Part shown: piece after piece, positions 17,801 to 26,402 of the stretch
How the letters are laid out: the number at the start of each line of letters is the position of its first letter
Numbering within the stretch: position 1 is the stretch's first letter
NCBI GenBank assembly: GCA_963798865.1
Contig: CAWCVZ010000008.1
Span: forward strand, 31,856-95,855
DNA: 64,000 bases
Reading direction: 5' to 3'
Source of the DNA: RBG-16-34-14 sp963798865
Lineage (GTDB): Bacteria > Bacteroidota > Ignavibacteria > Ignavibacteriales > Ignavibacteriaceae
Position numbers and translations under genes: made by a program
The notes under the pieces: model-generated
Told to the model about the DNA's origin: nothing
The model's input: only the letters and a program-made list of their open reading frames with translations
Databases searched by the model: none

Positions 17801-18408
17801 ATTGCATAATCTATAATTGTACCCTGTGCGAATAGAGGAACTCCAAGATTTTGTTGTGTCACGTCTGAATTGATTTCAAATATACCACCTGTGGTAAAGG
17901 GATAACGAATAAACGTCTTATCACTATAGACAATGTTTACATTGTTATATTCTGTTTGAGATTCTTTATTATTAGGATTATCAATAATATTGAATACAGT
18001 TTGGTTCAACTTTTCAAGATCATCAAATCTCCATTCTTTACCCTTCTTTAGATAAAAAGTATTTTTTATTTTTTTTGAAATGCTATTTGAATTAATAATA
18101 TCTAATAAGCAATTAACAGATGCAGAATTACTATTTATATTGATTTCTTGTACATATATTTTGATATTCTCTTCAGGCATAATTGAAAAGTAAGAAGTTT
18201 TTTCATTTTCTTTAATTCTATTTGTTGTAATCAAACTTAAAAGTTTGCTATTTTTAGAATTAATGGAGTTCTCAAGAATATTAATATTATGGTAAATCAA
18301 ATCTTTTTCTGAATCCTCATTTTGAATATAAATTGCAGGAATTTCCTGACTATTAATATGATTAATGGGGATTAAGAACAATAGTAAGATCTTATATTTT
18401 AGTTTCAT
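14896..18408 (-). CDS. T9SS-secreted protein: NHL-like propeller plus parallel beta-helix
   Basis: An 1170-residue exported protein. After a signal peptide (ILLLFLIPINHINS) there is a region with NHL-like blade motifs (PTAIDVNEFGEIFVLDQYAKKI, ILVTDIGRKSILKF, DIGIDASHDLMVSDENLDLV) at about 240-430. A right-handed parallel beta-helix follows at about 590-850, with repeats ending in NNxI/SPxxxxN turns such as YGIYANAVHSTINNCEV. A helical TPR-like stretch precedes the T9SS sorting domain (GNYPNPFNPSTIISF, LASGVYIYRIK) at the end. Beta-helices in this class bind or cleave polysaccharide, but no catalytic residues can be assigned. It is the middle gene of a three-gene unit with the HExxH lipoprotein and the lytic transglycosylase-like protein. 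Confidence 0.85.
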   Translation of the reverse strand: MKLKYKILLLFLIPINHINSQEIPAIYIQNEDSEKDLIYHNINILENSINSKNSKLLSLITTNRIKENEKTSYFSIMPEENIKIYVQEININSNSASVNCLLDIINSNSISKKIKNTFYLKKGKEWRFDDLEKLNQTVFNIIDNPNNKESQTEYNNVNIVYSDKTFIRYPFTTGGIFEINSDVTQQNLGVPLFAQGTIIDYAIFLINPSPPSSTAIFALDKNWERIIYSESGSTEIKSYGDHSNDFKFFLPTAIDVNEFGEIFVLDQYAKKIIKLIYSSATNSISSAVELNINPNILIQPNDIDYSSNILGFNKNDDFILVTDIGRKSILKFAVDGNLIEEFNKYQVNNIDYNINCPTRVTTTGDYIQFIDASQNLIISGGIGILPSTIVTTFGIPSKLPNISKPTDIGIDASHDLMVSDENLDLVHKFDFYGNYICSFKGITNFFAYPQIVCNSSYSYPGKVMIDFVINDRWSMTNGMKRYCPGADAVNLQVSEYSIYYKFDCLFTDILQYTLKLIRISDNYIVQSESGSTLWGGENKSFLVVKDYLDFNTNYKWEVSFLPYWNSNYGIYGVNWQSKEIVIQRLSGGVISSNTTWSGTKYIFGDVTVNNGVTLTISPGTNLFFMNKSSLIINGSLNADGFSENSKINFDFIVKDSRSQNGIRIYSGATANISEAIIKNAWYGIYANAVHSTINNCEVMNCDKGIYLYNTNSIGGQSSILNNNIHSNTYGIYLYKSSPNMRGNDIYNDNGSYGIFANTNSSPYLGDYELYGHNNIYGNHTGIQAYYNSNPFLGEEDCVINGGHNQIDNMYFNIRAELICNIKAEKNWWGTVPPSSSKFFEMDESSIDYTPYLSSQQSQKMALTNPEEIAYNELQYNFTEDKVKVTPVIFDHNWSIKRKLGFARSLIHLGKNEFAQKICKDIIREYPDSVLSFFALDILWEGSRHPNAGIQNNLIAFKGYLSEMMQNGLNKEIITAAGLILAGMNGSNGLNQLNQIITQYSGEQLGEIAMFQKFMYYLFEEKSMSGAFSVLTQLELLYPNSLSTKEAHGFIDTSITFPKFKFGNNENLTSLPTKYELLGNYPNPFNPSTIISFVLPYDSEIELIIYDIMGREIKIFAKHNQSAGYQNLTWDGKNNNGESLASGVYIYRIKAKSLNGNNEVFEKTAKLMLIK

Positions 18409-18426
18409 TTGTTGCTCCTCCTTTTA

Positions 18427-20511
18427 TTAAAACCCATATTTTTTTAAATCTTTGGTCCAATAGTTTTGTTGGCTCTTTAAAACTTTTAGAATGATGCTTT
18501 CAGGTTCTTTTTTCTTCAATAAATTTATTATCTCTTCTAATAAAAATTCATTACCTTTGTTTTTATAATCGTAAATTCTGTGGAATAAGTTATAAGCCGC
18601 TTCACAGTTAGGATATTTTATTATAAATTCTTTGTATAAATCCATAGCTTTGGGTCTAAGGTTTCTATCTTTTTCCTCATTTGCAATCGCATAGTAGAAA
18701 CTGTTTGTTTTAAGAAGTTTATAAAAAAATTCTTTATCGTAGAATGATCCCTTATACTTTTCAAACAAGGTTTCGTACTTATTTAATGTAGCTGGATTTT
18801 TCAAATCTTCTTTTAAATCTTCAAAAGCTTGTTTTAATGAATCTGGGACCGAATTGATTTTAATGGGAATTTTATTTGAAATGTAGGTCGTATTATATAA
18901 ATCATAAGAGATATAATAATCATAATTTCCCTCATCCCAGTAATACCAAGGAAAACCCGGGAAAATGCTTTCTTTATTATGTGCAATAAAGTTTAAAGGA
19001 TTAACTAAATAAACATAATCTTGATGTGGAGGAATAAGTACATATGAGTATTTATAATTTGAATTCTTATTGTCAATAGTTCTTGACTCTTCATAAGAAT
19101 ATAAATGATGATCTGCGGCTCCTAACTTGATTGTATCGGTGCTGTTGTTTTTCACTCTTACAAGAACATCAACTAACTCACCTTTTACATAATCATTTTT
19201 GCTTGATTCAATATTAACTTCAAAGATATCATTATTTAAATGAGCATTTTCATTTATTGAAGTAAATAAATCTTTAGAAGGTTTAGATGAATTTTCTCCA
19301 TATGGTGTATATTGTTTCAATTCCCATGATATATTCATTCCACGTTGTAAATGTCCTTCGCAAAAGCCTAAATAATCAAAAATGTTTATTGTTTCGTTAA
19401 TTGGGTTGCCGCTTTGATTTCTCTCATATGGAGAAATCATTACACATTGGCTTTTATTATCACCATTATGCCATTTTTCATGAGTAGCTTCATCAGTAAA
19501 TTCAGCACACCATAAATGAGCGATTTCATGAATAGAAGTGGCAGTTATACAGGTATTTTTATAATTAGTAGACCAATTATCTGTTATTTTTTTTACAAAT
19601 ACATAACTCAAAACAGGCTGTTTATATTGTCCATTAATCCAACTTTGTAACGTTACACCTTCAATACTATTATCAACAGGACCATTTACGATGTTATAAT
19701 TTTCTACATAAAATAGTAATCCATTATTCGGATACTCATACGAATAAGTTGACATTGCCAAGAGAGTATTTTCAATATCTGGATATACTTTATTGTAAGC
19801 ATAAATTATAATAGGATTAGAATCAAATGTTGTTTGAGGATCTCTATCCCAATTTACAACTTGATTAGTTAAATCCGAGCTTTTTAAATTCACAGTAGTT
19901 GAAACATGCATTTTTTCAAAAGCCAATTTGATTCTTTCTTCGGTGAAGCTCATTGAATTATAGCTTTGTTGTTGATAAACATCCAATGTAAAATCTCGCG
20001 CGGTTAATGGTCCAACTTTAAAAGTAAGATTCTTAGTCCCTTTTGCAGTATATATATAGTTACCATTAATGAAATCTTCATTACCAACCTTCGCAACAAC
20101 AGAATAATCTTGCTCTGTAGATTGTGAAGGAATGTACATATTTTTAATTTCAGTACCATAATAACCGGAACTTGTTATTTTATCAGAAAATATTGGCCCA
20201 AAATATTTATAATCATTCCAACCTAAACCAGAACATTCTGAGCTAAGGCATTCAAGCCAAGTAATATTATAATTCTCTCCGCTAGGAATTTTACCTCCTA
20301 GATATATTTTCCTATCTTCAGTTGAAGTGAAGAAAAATACATCATATTCGGCATCTATTTTTTCTGTAGAGAGATCATTTAACTCACCTGCTATGGTAAT
20401 TAAATAATCCTCCTGTAAATAATTATTACTGCTTGGATTACTAGGATTGCTTGAACTACATCCTATAAAAAGATAAGCTAATAAAAAAACCAAAGGAATT
20501 ATTTTTTTCAT
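18427..20511 (-). CDS. Lipoprotein with zinc-protease-like HExxH motif
   Basis: A 694-residue lipoprotein: signal peptide with lipobox LFIGCSSS (Cys at residue 18). Near residue 335 is ATSIHEIAHLWCAEF, an HExxH zinc-protease signature; the third ligand is uncertain, candidates lying in the His/Glu-rich stretch that follows (EATHEKWH) or in CEGHLQ further on. The central part contains an Ig-like segment (VKGELVDVLVRVKNNS) and the C-terminal 170 residues are helical with TPR-like spacing. First gene of a minus-strand unit with the beta-helix protein and the transglycosylase-like protein. A pair of regulator-site palindromes lies about 285 bases upstream. Confidence 0.75.
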   Translation of the reverse strand: MKKIIPLVFLLAYLFIGCSSSNPSNPSSNNYLQEDYLITIAGELNDLSTEKIDAEYDVFFFTSTEDRKIYLGGKIPSGENYNITWLECLSSECSGLGWNDYKYFGPIFSDKITSSGYYGTEIKNMYIPSQSTEQDYSVVAKVGNEDFINGNYIYTAKGTKNLTFKVGPLTARDFTLDVYQQQSYNSMSFTEERIKLAFEKMHVSTTVNLKSSDLTNQVVNWDRDPQTTFDSNPIIIYAYNKVYPDIENTLLAMSTYSYEYPNNGLLFYVENYNIVNGPVDNSIEGVTLQSWINGQYKQPVLSYVFVKKITDNWSTNYKNTCITATSIHEIAHLWCAEFTDEATHEKWHNGDNKSQCVMISPYERNQSGNPINETINIFDYLGFCEGHLQRGMNISWELKQYTPYGENSSKPSKDLFTSINENAHLNNDIFEVNIESSKNDYVKGELVDVLVRVKNNSTDTIKLGAADHHLYSYEESRTIDNKNSNYKYSYVLIPPHQDYVYLVNPLNFIAHNKESIFPGFPWYYWDEGNYDYYISYDLYNTTYISNKIPIKINSVPDSLKQAFEDLKEDLKNPATLNKYETLFEKYKGSFYDKEFFYKLLKTNSFYYAIANEEKDRNLRPKAMDLYKEFIIKYPNCEAAYNLFHRIYDYKNKGNEFLLEEIINLLKKKEPESIILKVLKSQQNYWTKDLKKYGF

Positions 20512-20754
20512 TTTAACCTCAAGAATTTTATTTGAAAAAATTATCTAATTACAAGTTTAAGTGAAACCCATACTATAAATATTTATTAATGAAAAAAGAA
20601 TATAAGAACAAGAATAAAAATGAATACTTTTTGAAATTAAGCATAGAAGTAATTTTAAATAAAATACTCTCATTTTTCTTCCCCGTTCTTAAAAAATGGA
20701 CAGTGACTATTCGTTATGCCAACGTAGATTTAATGTGCAAGCGATTTATTTTTT

Positions 20755-20993
20755 AATTTTATTTTAATCTTAAGTATTTTCTATAAAAATATCATTAGTA
20801 CTTGTACTAAAAATATTAGAAAGTTTAGTATAAGTACTAATAAATAATTGCTAAATGTTAAGTCTTGCAATTTGTAAAAAGAAATTGTTTCAATAAATCA
20901 GAATTTGATAAAGAAAATTCTTAATTTTTATTTACAACAGAATAGGGATCTTAATAAAGAATATGTGAATCTCTTTTAATACTATTTTAAAAC
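20755..20993. repeat. Duplicated regulatory segment, copy 1 (with dead kinase start)
   Basis: This segment and 26403-26622 share long near-identical stretches: TTTTAAGTATTTTCTA, both operator palindromes, AATCAGAATTTGA.AAAGAAA, GGGATCTTAA.AAAGAAT and GTGAATCTCTTTTAATACTA. In the second copy the end of the repeat is the start of the histidine kinase gene. In this copy the initiator ATG has become ATA and a stop follows nine codons later, so it is a duplicated promoter with a dead kinase 5' end. Confidence 0.8.
20795..20840. promoter_or_regulatory. Paired 7-2-7 palindromic operator (copy A)
   Basis: Two inverted repeats: TTAGTAC-TT-GTACTAA at 20795-20810 and TTAGTAT-AA-GTACTAA at 20825-20840, centres 30 bp apart. 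The same heptamer pair recurs at 26445, 28497 and 29644. The 7-2-7 geometry is that of NarL/FixJ-family response-regulator sites. Here it lies upstream of the minus-strand lipoprotein operon starting at 20511. Confidence 0.8.
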
Positions 20994-21090
20994 TCCCAAG
21001 TGGATTAAGGAACAGGATGTATTTAAGAATTGAAAAAGGTTATGAGGAAGCAAACAAAGAAGCCTGGTAATCTGTTTGATTTAAAAAAAA

Positions 21091-21115
21091 GAGAGGGTTA
21101 AGAATTCACCCTCTC
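21091..21115 (-). terminator. Rho-independent terminator (minus strand)
   Basis: GAGAGGGT and ACCCTCTC form an 8 bp stem around a 9-base loop; on the minus strand it is followed by eight T (complement of the A-run at 21083-21090). The stop codon of the small gene at 21098-21334 lies inside the stem, so this is that gene's terminator. Confidence 0.85.
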
Positions 21116-21334
21116 AATTTCGGTACTCACATCTTTATCTTCATAATTTCTTATCATATTCATAATTCGATCGCAATTTTTTTTATCGCATCGCATCAAA
21201 AATAGAAGATGCAAGTCAATCAGAATTTTCAGGGGTTCCGTATACCGGAGGTATGAAGTTTCTTCAACGCTAAACAAATTTAAAACTTCAATCTCCAGAT
21301 CATTCAGGTTATGTTCAAAAACATTTTCAATCAT
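21098..21334 (-). CDS. Small hypothetical protein
   Basis: A 78-residue acidic, Leu-rich, probably all-helical protein with two Cys in RCDKKNCDRI. I do not recognise it. It is supported as a gene by a strong terminator that overlaps its stop codon, and it stands alone between the two surface-protein clusters. The sequence LHLLFLMRCDKKNC is too short and too close to charged residues to be a membrane segment. No function can be proposed. Confidence 0.5.
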   Translation of the reverse strand: MIENVFEHNLNDLEIEVLNLFSVEETSYLRYTEPLKILIDLHLLFLMRCDKKNCDRIMNMIRNYEDKDVSTEIERVNS

Positions 21335-21467
21335 TTTTTAGTCACCAAAATCTTCCCCTAATTATACATCGAATCTCTAATATTCCCCTATACATTTACG
21401 TCCCAATAATTATACCTTTTTAAATAAAAACAAAAATTGATTTTAAGGAATATTTTATCTTATGAGT

Positions 21468-21485
21468 TGTAGTAGTGATACTACA
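21468..21485. repeat. Inverted repeat in a gene-free stretch
   Basis: The 450-base gap 21,335-21,787 holds no gene. Its only ordered element besides the terminator at 21743 is TGTAGTA-GTGA-TACTACA, a 7-4-7 palindrome that differs from the recurring TTAGTAC operator in both half-site and spacing. It could be a regulator site for the gene at 21334, which starts 134 bases away. Confidence 0.4.
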
Positions 21486-21742
21486 TGCAACGAAATATTT
21501 TCTTCAGTATTGAAATTTTTTCATCGGAAACAAATATAAATTGATATTATAATAATATTGTCTAACGGTAAAATGAAAAGAGTTGAGGTGGAGATTTTCT
21601 TTGGCATTCTAAAATATAGCTGTGGCACCGAAAAATTATAATAGCCATTGACCCGGTCTTTAATTTCCACCTTCGTCGCTTACTAACATTTTCTAATAAT
21701 ATATTTTTAGAATTTATGATTTTACTATTCTTTTTTCAGAAC

Positions 21743-21773
21743 TTAAAAATCCCCTCAGCAATGCCAAGGGGAT
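21743..21773 (-). terminator. Terminator of the 21788-25995 gene cluster (minus strand)
   Basis: ATCCCCT and AGGGGAT pair around an 11-base loop, 15 bases downstream of the stop at 21788. On the minus strand the stem is followed by TTTTTAAG. Confidence 0.8.
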
Positions 21774-21787
21774 CATTTGGCACACTC

Positions 21788-24145
21788 TTACTTCAACAAC
21801 ATCATCTTTTTTGAAGAGACATAGTCATTAACCTGGATGCGATAAATATAAACTCCACTTACTAAATCAGAGGCATCAAACTTAATTTCATATCTTCCAG
21901 TAGACTTTTGTTCATTCACCAATGTCTTAATTTCTTTACCAAGTATATCGTATATCTTAACAGTTACAAAACCATCTTTGGGAATCTGATACTCGATAGT
22001 AGTCAAAGGGTTGAATGGATTTGGGTAAGCGTTTCCTAAATTATATTGTTCAGGAACTTGTTCTGATGATGTTATTTTTTTTAGATTCTCGAAATTATAT
22101 CCAAGGTTAATTGCTGCAAATTTAGTTAGATCTTCTTCAGGATAGGCATTTAACATTATTGTAAAAAGTTCTTGTGCTTTTGTTATATTATTTTCAATAT
22201 CCGCATAGTAGGTAATCAAATCATAGAGTGCAGCTAATGTATTAGATGAGTTAGGATAATTAGCAACTATTTCATTGTTATAGTAAATCATTTTATCAAA
22301 ATCATTTGATAAAGCTTTTTCTCTTGCAAGTAATCTAACAGCAAATGGCCTTAAGGAATCACTTTTTACCCTGTTGTAAACGTTTGTGAGAACTATATTA
22401 AGTCCTGTATTTATTGAATCCCGATGTATACTATTTGATGCAAATTCATAAAAACTTAAAAGAGCAAGGGGTGAATATTTACTATTAAACTTGCTATTTA
22501 TAATAACCAATAACAATTCCTTTGCTCTTTGCAGATTACCTCTTCTTCCTTCAGAAATTGCTTCCCAGAATAAACTGGATGGATCTCCTTCTACCAAATT
22601 TGAATTTACAAACGATGATTTATTTTTATTATTGCAACTTGGGTTTGGATCTGAATCCAAAGGATACCAGGCTAAAATCCAGGAAGTACCATCTGCATAA
22701 ATTGCTGGATCATAAATACCCCAATAATTATTGCATGCGTAAATACCGGAATTTGTTCTTGCTTCCATATCAGGAAGATCACTTCCAAATATACTATTGT
22801 ATCCGCCATCATAGCCATATCCTGCATATACTGTTGAATAATTTTCAGCCTTGAAAAGAGGAGTTGAAGCACAGGTAATTGCATTATATCCTAACCAATC
22901 GTTTTGAGGATCAGCAAAATTTGGTGTTGCGCTTGAACTAATGATAATGCCATGACTGTTATCGGTAATAAGATTATTATGTACACCATATGGAGCAGCA
23001 TTATTTAAAAGCATTGCATAGCCATTACCAGTAATATTATTATCATACCAGTACAAATAATAATTAGATGGAATGTTATCAGCTTGTATTCCATAATTTG
23101 TATTATTCAAAATATAATTTCCATAAATTGTGCCATGTGAAGAATAAAGCTTAATACCTGTTGGATTATTTTGAATCGTACAGCCTCCTACAGTAATAGT
23201 TGAACCAGTAAGAGCTGAAATTCCATATATAGAATTATTTGTTATAGTAGTACTATAAATAGATATATGAGTACTTGTAGTTAAATAAATGCCGCATTGT
23301 GCATCTTTTATTGTTGAACCTTGAATAGAGCCGCTGCTATTTGCATAAAAACTTATACTATTCCAATATCCTGGAGAACCATTCCCCTGAAAAGTAACAC
23401 CACTTACTGAAAGTATACCATAAACTGAAAGTTTCTTCCCTGAAGAAAATGTTAATGTTGATCCAGAAGTTATAGATAAAGTAATACCTGCCGGAACTGA
23501 TATATTATTTGTTATAGTTTGTGAACCGGTTACTATAACTGTTTGCCCTGAAGTTGCATTTGATAAAGCAGCCTCGATAGTAGAATAATCTCCGGGTACG
23601 TGTAATAAATTCCACTTTTCATAATATTTAAGATTAGTTGTACCTTGTTGCCAGTATGGACAATAATTATATGCATGTTGCATTAAAGGTAAAACTCCCC
23701 ATTTTGAAATGAATATTCCAGCTTGAGAAGTTTTGACTGCTGAATGATTTGCTTGATAATCAGGGCGATAAGAAATTTTTGAAGCTGCCGTTTCTGTAGA
23801 TCTTTCGGTATAACTTCCATCCCCCCAATAAATGTCTTCAGCTGTGTAAGTACTATAACCTATCCATACATTGTTTCCTCCTTCTGATTTACGCCACGCA
23901 TAACCATGACAATTATATGTTCTTGATGCATTTGCTAATAGCGTGGCATTTGGATAGTTAGTTGCTACCCATTGGTTCCAATAAGCAATATCTCCTTGAG
24001 GCATTTCATCTGTTATATATGTATCTAGGACAGTTGATCCATTAGGAGTATAGATTGTTGTTGGTGAATCTGCAAACACTTTACCTATAGTCAAAATAGT
24101 AAAGGATATAGCAAGATTAAATAAAAACTTACTAATAATATTCAT
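21788..24145 (-). CDS. T9SS-secreted protein: NCHGYAW domain plus parallel beta-helix
   Basis: A 785-residue exported protein. Signal peptide (LAISFTILTIGKVFA) is followed by a domain of about 120 residues with TYNCHGYAWRKSEGG near residue 58 and an aromatic-rich Trp/Tyr end; the Cys-His pair resembles a thiol-hydrolase active site but this is inference. From about residue 195 a parallel beta-helix runs to about 500 (GIYLTTSTHISIYSTTITNN and similar rungs), then a helical TPR-like part, and finally a T9SS sorting domain (NAYPNPFNPLTTIEY, LVSGVYIYRIQ, KKMMLLK). It is followed by its own terminator and preceded by a 243-residue partner with a 10-base gap. Confidence 0.85.
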   Translation of the reverse strand: MNIISKFLFNLAISFTILTIGKVFADSPTTIYTPNGSTVLDTYITDEMPQGDIAYWNQWVATNYPNATLLANASRTYNCHGYAWRKSEGGNNVWIGYSTYTAEDIYWGDGSYTERSTETAASKISYRPDYQANHSAVKTSQAGIFISKWGVLPLMQHAYNYCPYWQQGTTNLKYYEKWNLLHVPGDYSTIEAALSNATSGQTVIVTGSQTITNNISVPAGITLSITSGSTLTFSSGKKLSVYGILSVSGVTFQGNGSPGYWNSISFYANSSGSIQGSTIKDAQCGIYLTTSTHISIYSTTITNNSIYGISALTGSTITVGGCTIQNNPTGIKLYSSHGTIYGNYILNNTNYGIQADNIPSNYYLYWYDNNITGNGYAMLLNNAAPYGVHNNLITDNSHGIIISSSATPNFADPQNDWLGYNAITCASTPLFKAENYSTVYAGYGYDGGYNSIFGSDLPDMEARTNSGIYACNNYWGIYDPAIYADGTSWILAWYPLDSDPNPSCNNKNKSSFVNSNLVEGDPSSLFWEAISEGRRGNLQRAKELLLVIINSKFNSKYSPLALLSFYEFASNSIHRDSINTGLNIVLTNVYNRVKSDSLRPFAVRLLAREKALSNDFDKMIYYNNEIVANYPNSSNTLAALYDLITYYADIENNITKAQELFTIMLNAYPEEDLTKFAAINLGYNFENLKKITSSEQVPEQYNLGNAYPNPFNPLTTIEYQIPKDGFVTVKIYDILGKEIKTLVNEQKSTGRYEIKFDASDLVSGVYIYRIQVNDYVSSKKMMLLK

Positions 24146-24155
24146 TTTTTCCCCT

Positions 24156-24887
24156 CTAATTATTTTGTTTTAAATATTGTACTACTTGATCTAATATATC
24201 ATTAACTAAACTTGCGTCAGGTAAGATAGCATCTTTAAGAAATATTTTTAATTCTTGATTCTCTGAAACTTTACTATTGAAAGAAGAGAAGTTATCTATC
24301 AATAAGATACGTCCTGCCAATAATCCAAGATTTGCAAAACTTAGAATACCATAGACATCAGGATATTCGCCCTTCAACTTAGCTTTCTCAATACATGTGT
24401 GCAGTAACAAAATTCTTTGTTCTCTTTTAATTGACGTAAGTATACTATTTTGTGCTAATAATATTTCTAAATAATAAAATTTTGCCGCATAAGCTCCTTT
24501 TTCTTCGAGCGCCCAAGTCTGATCTATTTTTGCAGGATTCAAATCACTATACTTTTCAAGTAATTTTGTACCCCTGTCTTCTCTTTTTAATAGCTCTTGC
24601 AGTCCATTGAATCCTGAAGTAACAGATTCAAAACCTTCTTGCAGCTTATCAAAAGCGAAAATATCACCATACAAGGGGTAATTCAGAACCGTTTCTATTA
24701 AACTATTTGTGGTAAAACTCTTAAGAATCGAGATTGGTATCTGACAGGCATTTTGCATTTCAATATGAGAGGATAATGCCTTCCATTGTTGTGTCCCTGG
24801 CTTAATTGGATAGTCATATCCTTTATTATTTTGCTGTGCTTGAATTGATAATGAAAAGATTATAATAAACGTTATTAGAATTTTCAT
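24156..24887 (-). CDS. Exported helical protein, partner of the NCHGYAW protein
   Basis: A 243-residue protein with signal peptide (ITFIIIFSLSIQAQ). The mature part is predicted all-helical, with the phrases YDYPIKPGTQQWKAL, ACQIPISIL, NYPLYGDIFAFDKLQEG and FNGLQELLKREDRG. I recall proteins of this style in Bacteroidota lying directly before NCHGYAW-domain secreted proteins, which is the arrangement here; the pairing is from general familiarity rather than a search. It could be an inhibitor or chaperone for the neighbouring domain. AGGAGAAAA lies before the ATG. Confidence 0.6.
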   Translation of the reverse strand: MKILITFIIIFSLSIQAQQNNKGYDYPIKPGTQQWKALSSHIEMQNACQIPISILKSFTTNSLIETVLNYPLYGDIFAFDKLQEGFESVTSGFNGLQELLKREDRGTKLLEKYSDLNPAKIDQTWALEEKGAYAAKFYYLEILLAQNSILTSIKREQRILLLHTCIEKAKLKGEYPDVYGILSFANLGLLAGRILLIDNFSSFNSKVSENQELKIFLKDAILPDASLVNDILDQVVQYLKQNN

Positions 24888-24945
24888 ATTATTTTCTCCT
24901 CTGTTTATTTAACTAATTTTGTTTTTTATTAAATGATACCAGTAT

Positions 24946-25995
24946 TTAAAACATTATTTGTATAGGAATTTTATTTAAAGAATTAAAAATCCAATAGGTA
25001 CCATCATTCTTCATTATAAGATTTTCATAACCTGAATGAATTAATACTACATCGGTAAGTCCTTCAATTTTAATTGGAATATTTCGACTAATTAGTGTAT
25101 CTCCGTGTTGTCCTTCAAATCCCCAGAACCAAACTGTTCCATCTTTTTTAAGGGCTAAATTAAAATCATAGATTGAAGAAACTGATGTTATATCATTTAT
25201 TTCTTTCACTTTTATTGGTACATCAGAATCGTCATATGTACCATTTCCTAATTGTCCTAAATTATTAGATCCCCACGCCAAAACTGTTCCATCTTCTTTT
25301 AATGCTAAAACATGCCGGTTTGGAATCCCAGAAACAGAAACTATATCACTCAAACTATCCTGCACATAATTTTCAGATAACAAATCATAAATTTTTCCTT
25401 CATCACTCAGAGCAATGTTTTTCCAAATAAAAACTATATTAGGAATATTTAATCTTATAGGTTCTTGAGCAATAGTCGGCGTATACCAATCCATTTTTAT
25501 TTGCCATACGGTTGCATCATCTTTCAACAAGAAAATAAAAATATCATACATTGTAATAGTTTTGATTCCATTAAGTTGTGTTATTTTGATTGGTATTGTT
25601 ACATTTGTATCAATATCTGGCGGACCAAGATATGTTTCAATATTACCCCAGAACCAAACATTACCTACTTTATCTACCGCAACTGCAGCACCAATAAATT
25701 GATCCATTGAAATAATGTCATTTAACTTTAAGGCTTGGACAGGGACATTACTATTTATTGTTGTGCCATTCCCTAGAGTTCCAGCACCATTAAAGCCCCA
25801 AGACCATACTGTACCATCGGGTTTAATAACACTATGTACTACATCAATAGACAATTGACCATACCATTTTGTTTTTATATTGTTTATAGGATTTGTCATT
25901 TGATCTTTACACGAAAGGAACAAAATAGAAAATATAATTAGATAGAAAAGACTAAATACACCGACCGAATTTTCTTTGTTAGGATCTTCACTCAT
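24946..25995 (-). CDS. RCC1-repeat lipoprotein
   Basis: A 349-residue lipoprotein with signal peptide and lipobox FSILFLSCKD (Cys at about 29). The rest is a seven-bladed RCC1-type beta-propeller; blade motifs such as VIKPDGTVWSWGFNGAGTLGNG, VDKVGNVWFWGN, LKEDGTVLAWGSNNLGQLGNGT and LKKDGTVWFWGFEGQ recur about every 45-50 residues. RCC1 propellers are protein-interaction scaffolds. It is the first gene of the minus-strand unit ending at 21788, although 58 bases separate it from the next gene. Surface display through the lipid anchor is expected. Confidence 0.8.
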   Translation of the reverse strand: MSEDPNKENSVGVFSLFYLIIFSILFLSCKDQMTNPINNIKTKWYGQLSIDVVHSVIKPDGTVWSWGFNGAGTLGNGTTINSNVPVQALKLNDIISMDQFIGAAVAVDKVGNVWFWGNIETYLGPPDIDTNVTIPIKITQLNGIKTITMYDIFIFLLKDDATVWQIKMDWYTPTIAQEPIRLNIPNIVFIWKNIALSDEGKIYDLLSENYVQDSLSDIVSVSGIPNRHVLALKEDGTVLAWGSNNLGQLGNGTYDDSDVPIKVKEINDITSVSSIYDFNLALKKDGTVWFWGFEGQHGDTLISRNIPIKIEGLTDVVLIHSGYENLIMKNDGTYWIFNSLNKIPIQIMF

Positions 25996-26120
25996 GGTAC
26001 TCTCGTAAAAAATTTAAATAACATAACATATAAGTTTAACAGTAATTTATAACTTAATTCCATCTGAGGATACTCGACAAGGCTTAATTATTTATATTGC
26101 TCATAGCTTATCACCTCCAA

Positions 26121-26348
26121 TCATTGATTTAACGGGATTAAAGTTTTTTTTAATAAGAATGTTTTCAGTGAAAATTGACAGATAAAAATAAGTCCACTTG
26201 CTGATAACTCCCTTTTATAATTAAATCCATTCCATTTTACATTATGATAATCCAATAGAAAAAGAAATAATTTTGTTTGCAAATGTGAAGAATTTTTTAT
26301 TAGAAGAAGGTTTAACCAAATTAGAGAAGATTTATCAAATAAATTCAT
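26121..26348 (-). pseudogene. Relic of a T9SS sorting domain
   Basis: The 75-codon frame ends with NVKWNGFNYKRELSASGLIF, then SLKTFLLKKTLIPL, which matches the end of a T9SS type A sorting domain (usually 'WDG.n..g..laSGvYfY.l.....KkmiLlK'). The upstream half has no recognisable NYPNPFNP block. It is therefore a decayed tail of a secreted-protein gene, the second such relic in the window. It lies just downstream of an operator pair. Confidence 0.65.
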
Positions 26349-26402
26349 AAAATCCCCTTTAGAAACTATTTAATTAAAATCTACAAAAAATTTCCAATTT
26401 AT

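Noticed and set aside
24946..25995. Frame at 25465-25710 on the plus strand as a gene
   Set aside because: It lies antisense to well-formed RCC1 repeats and has no domain or start signal.
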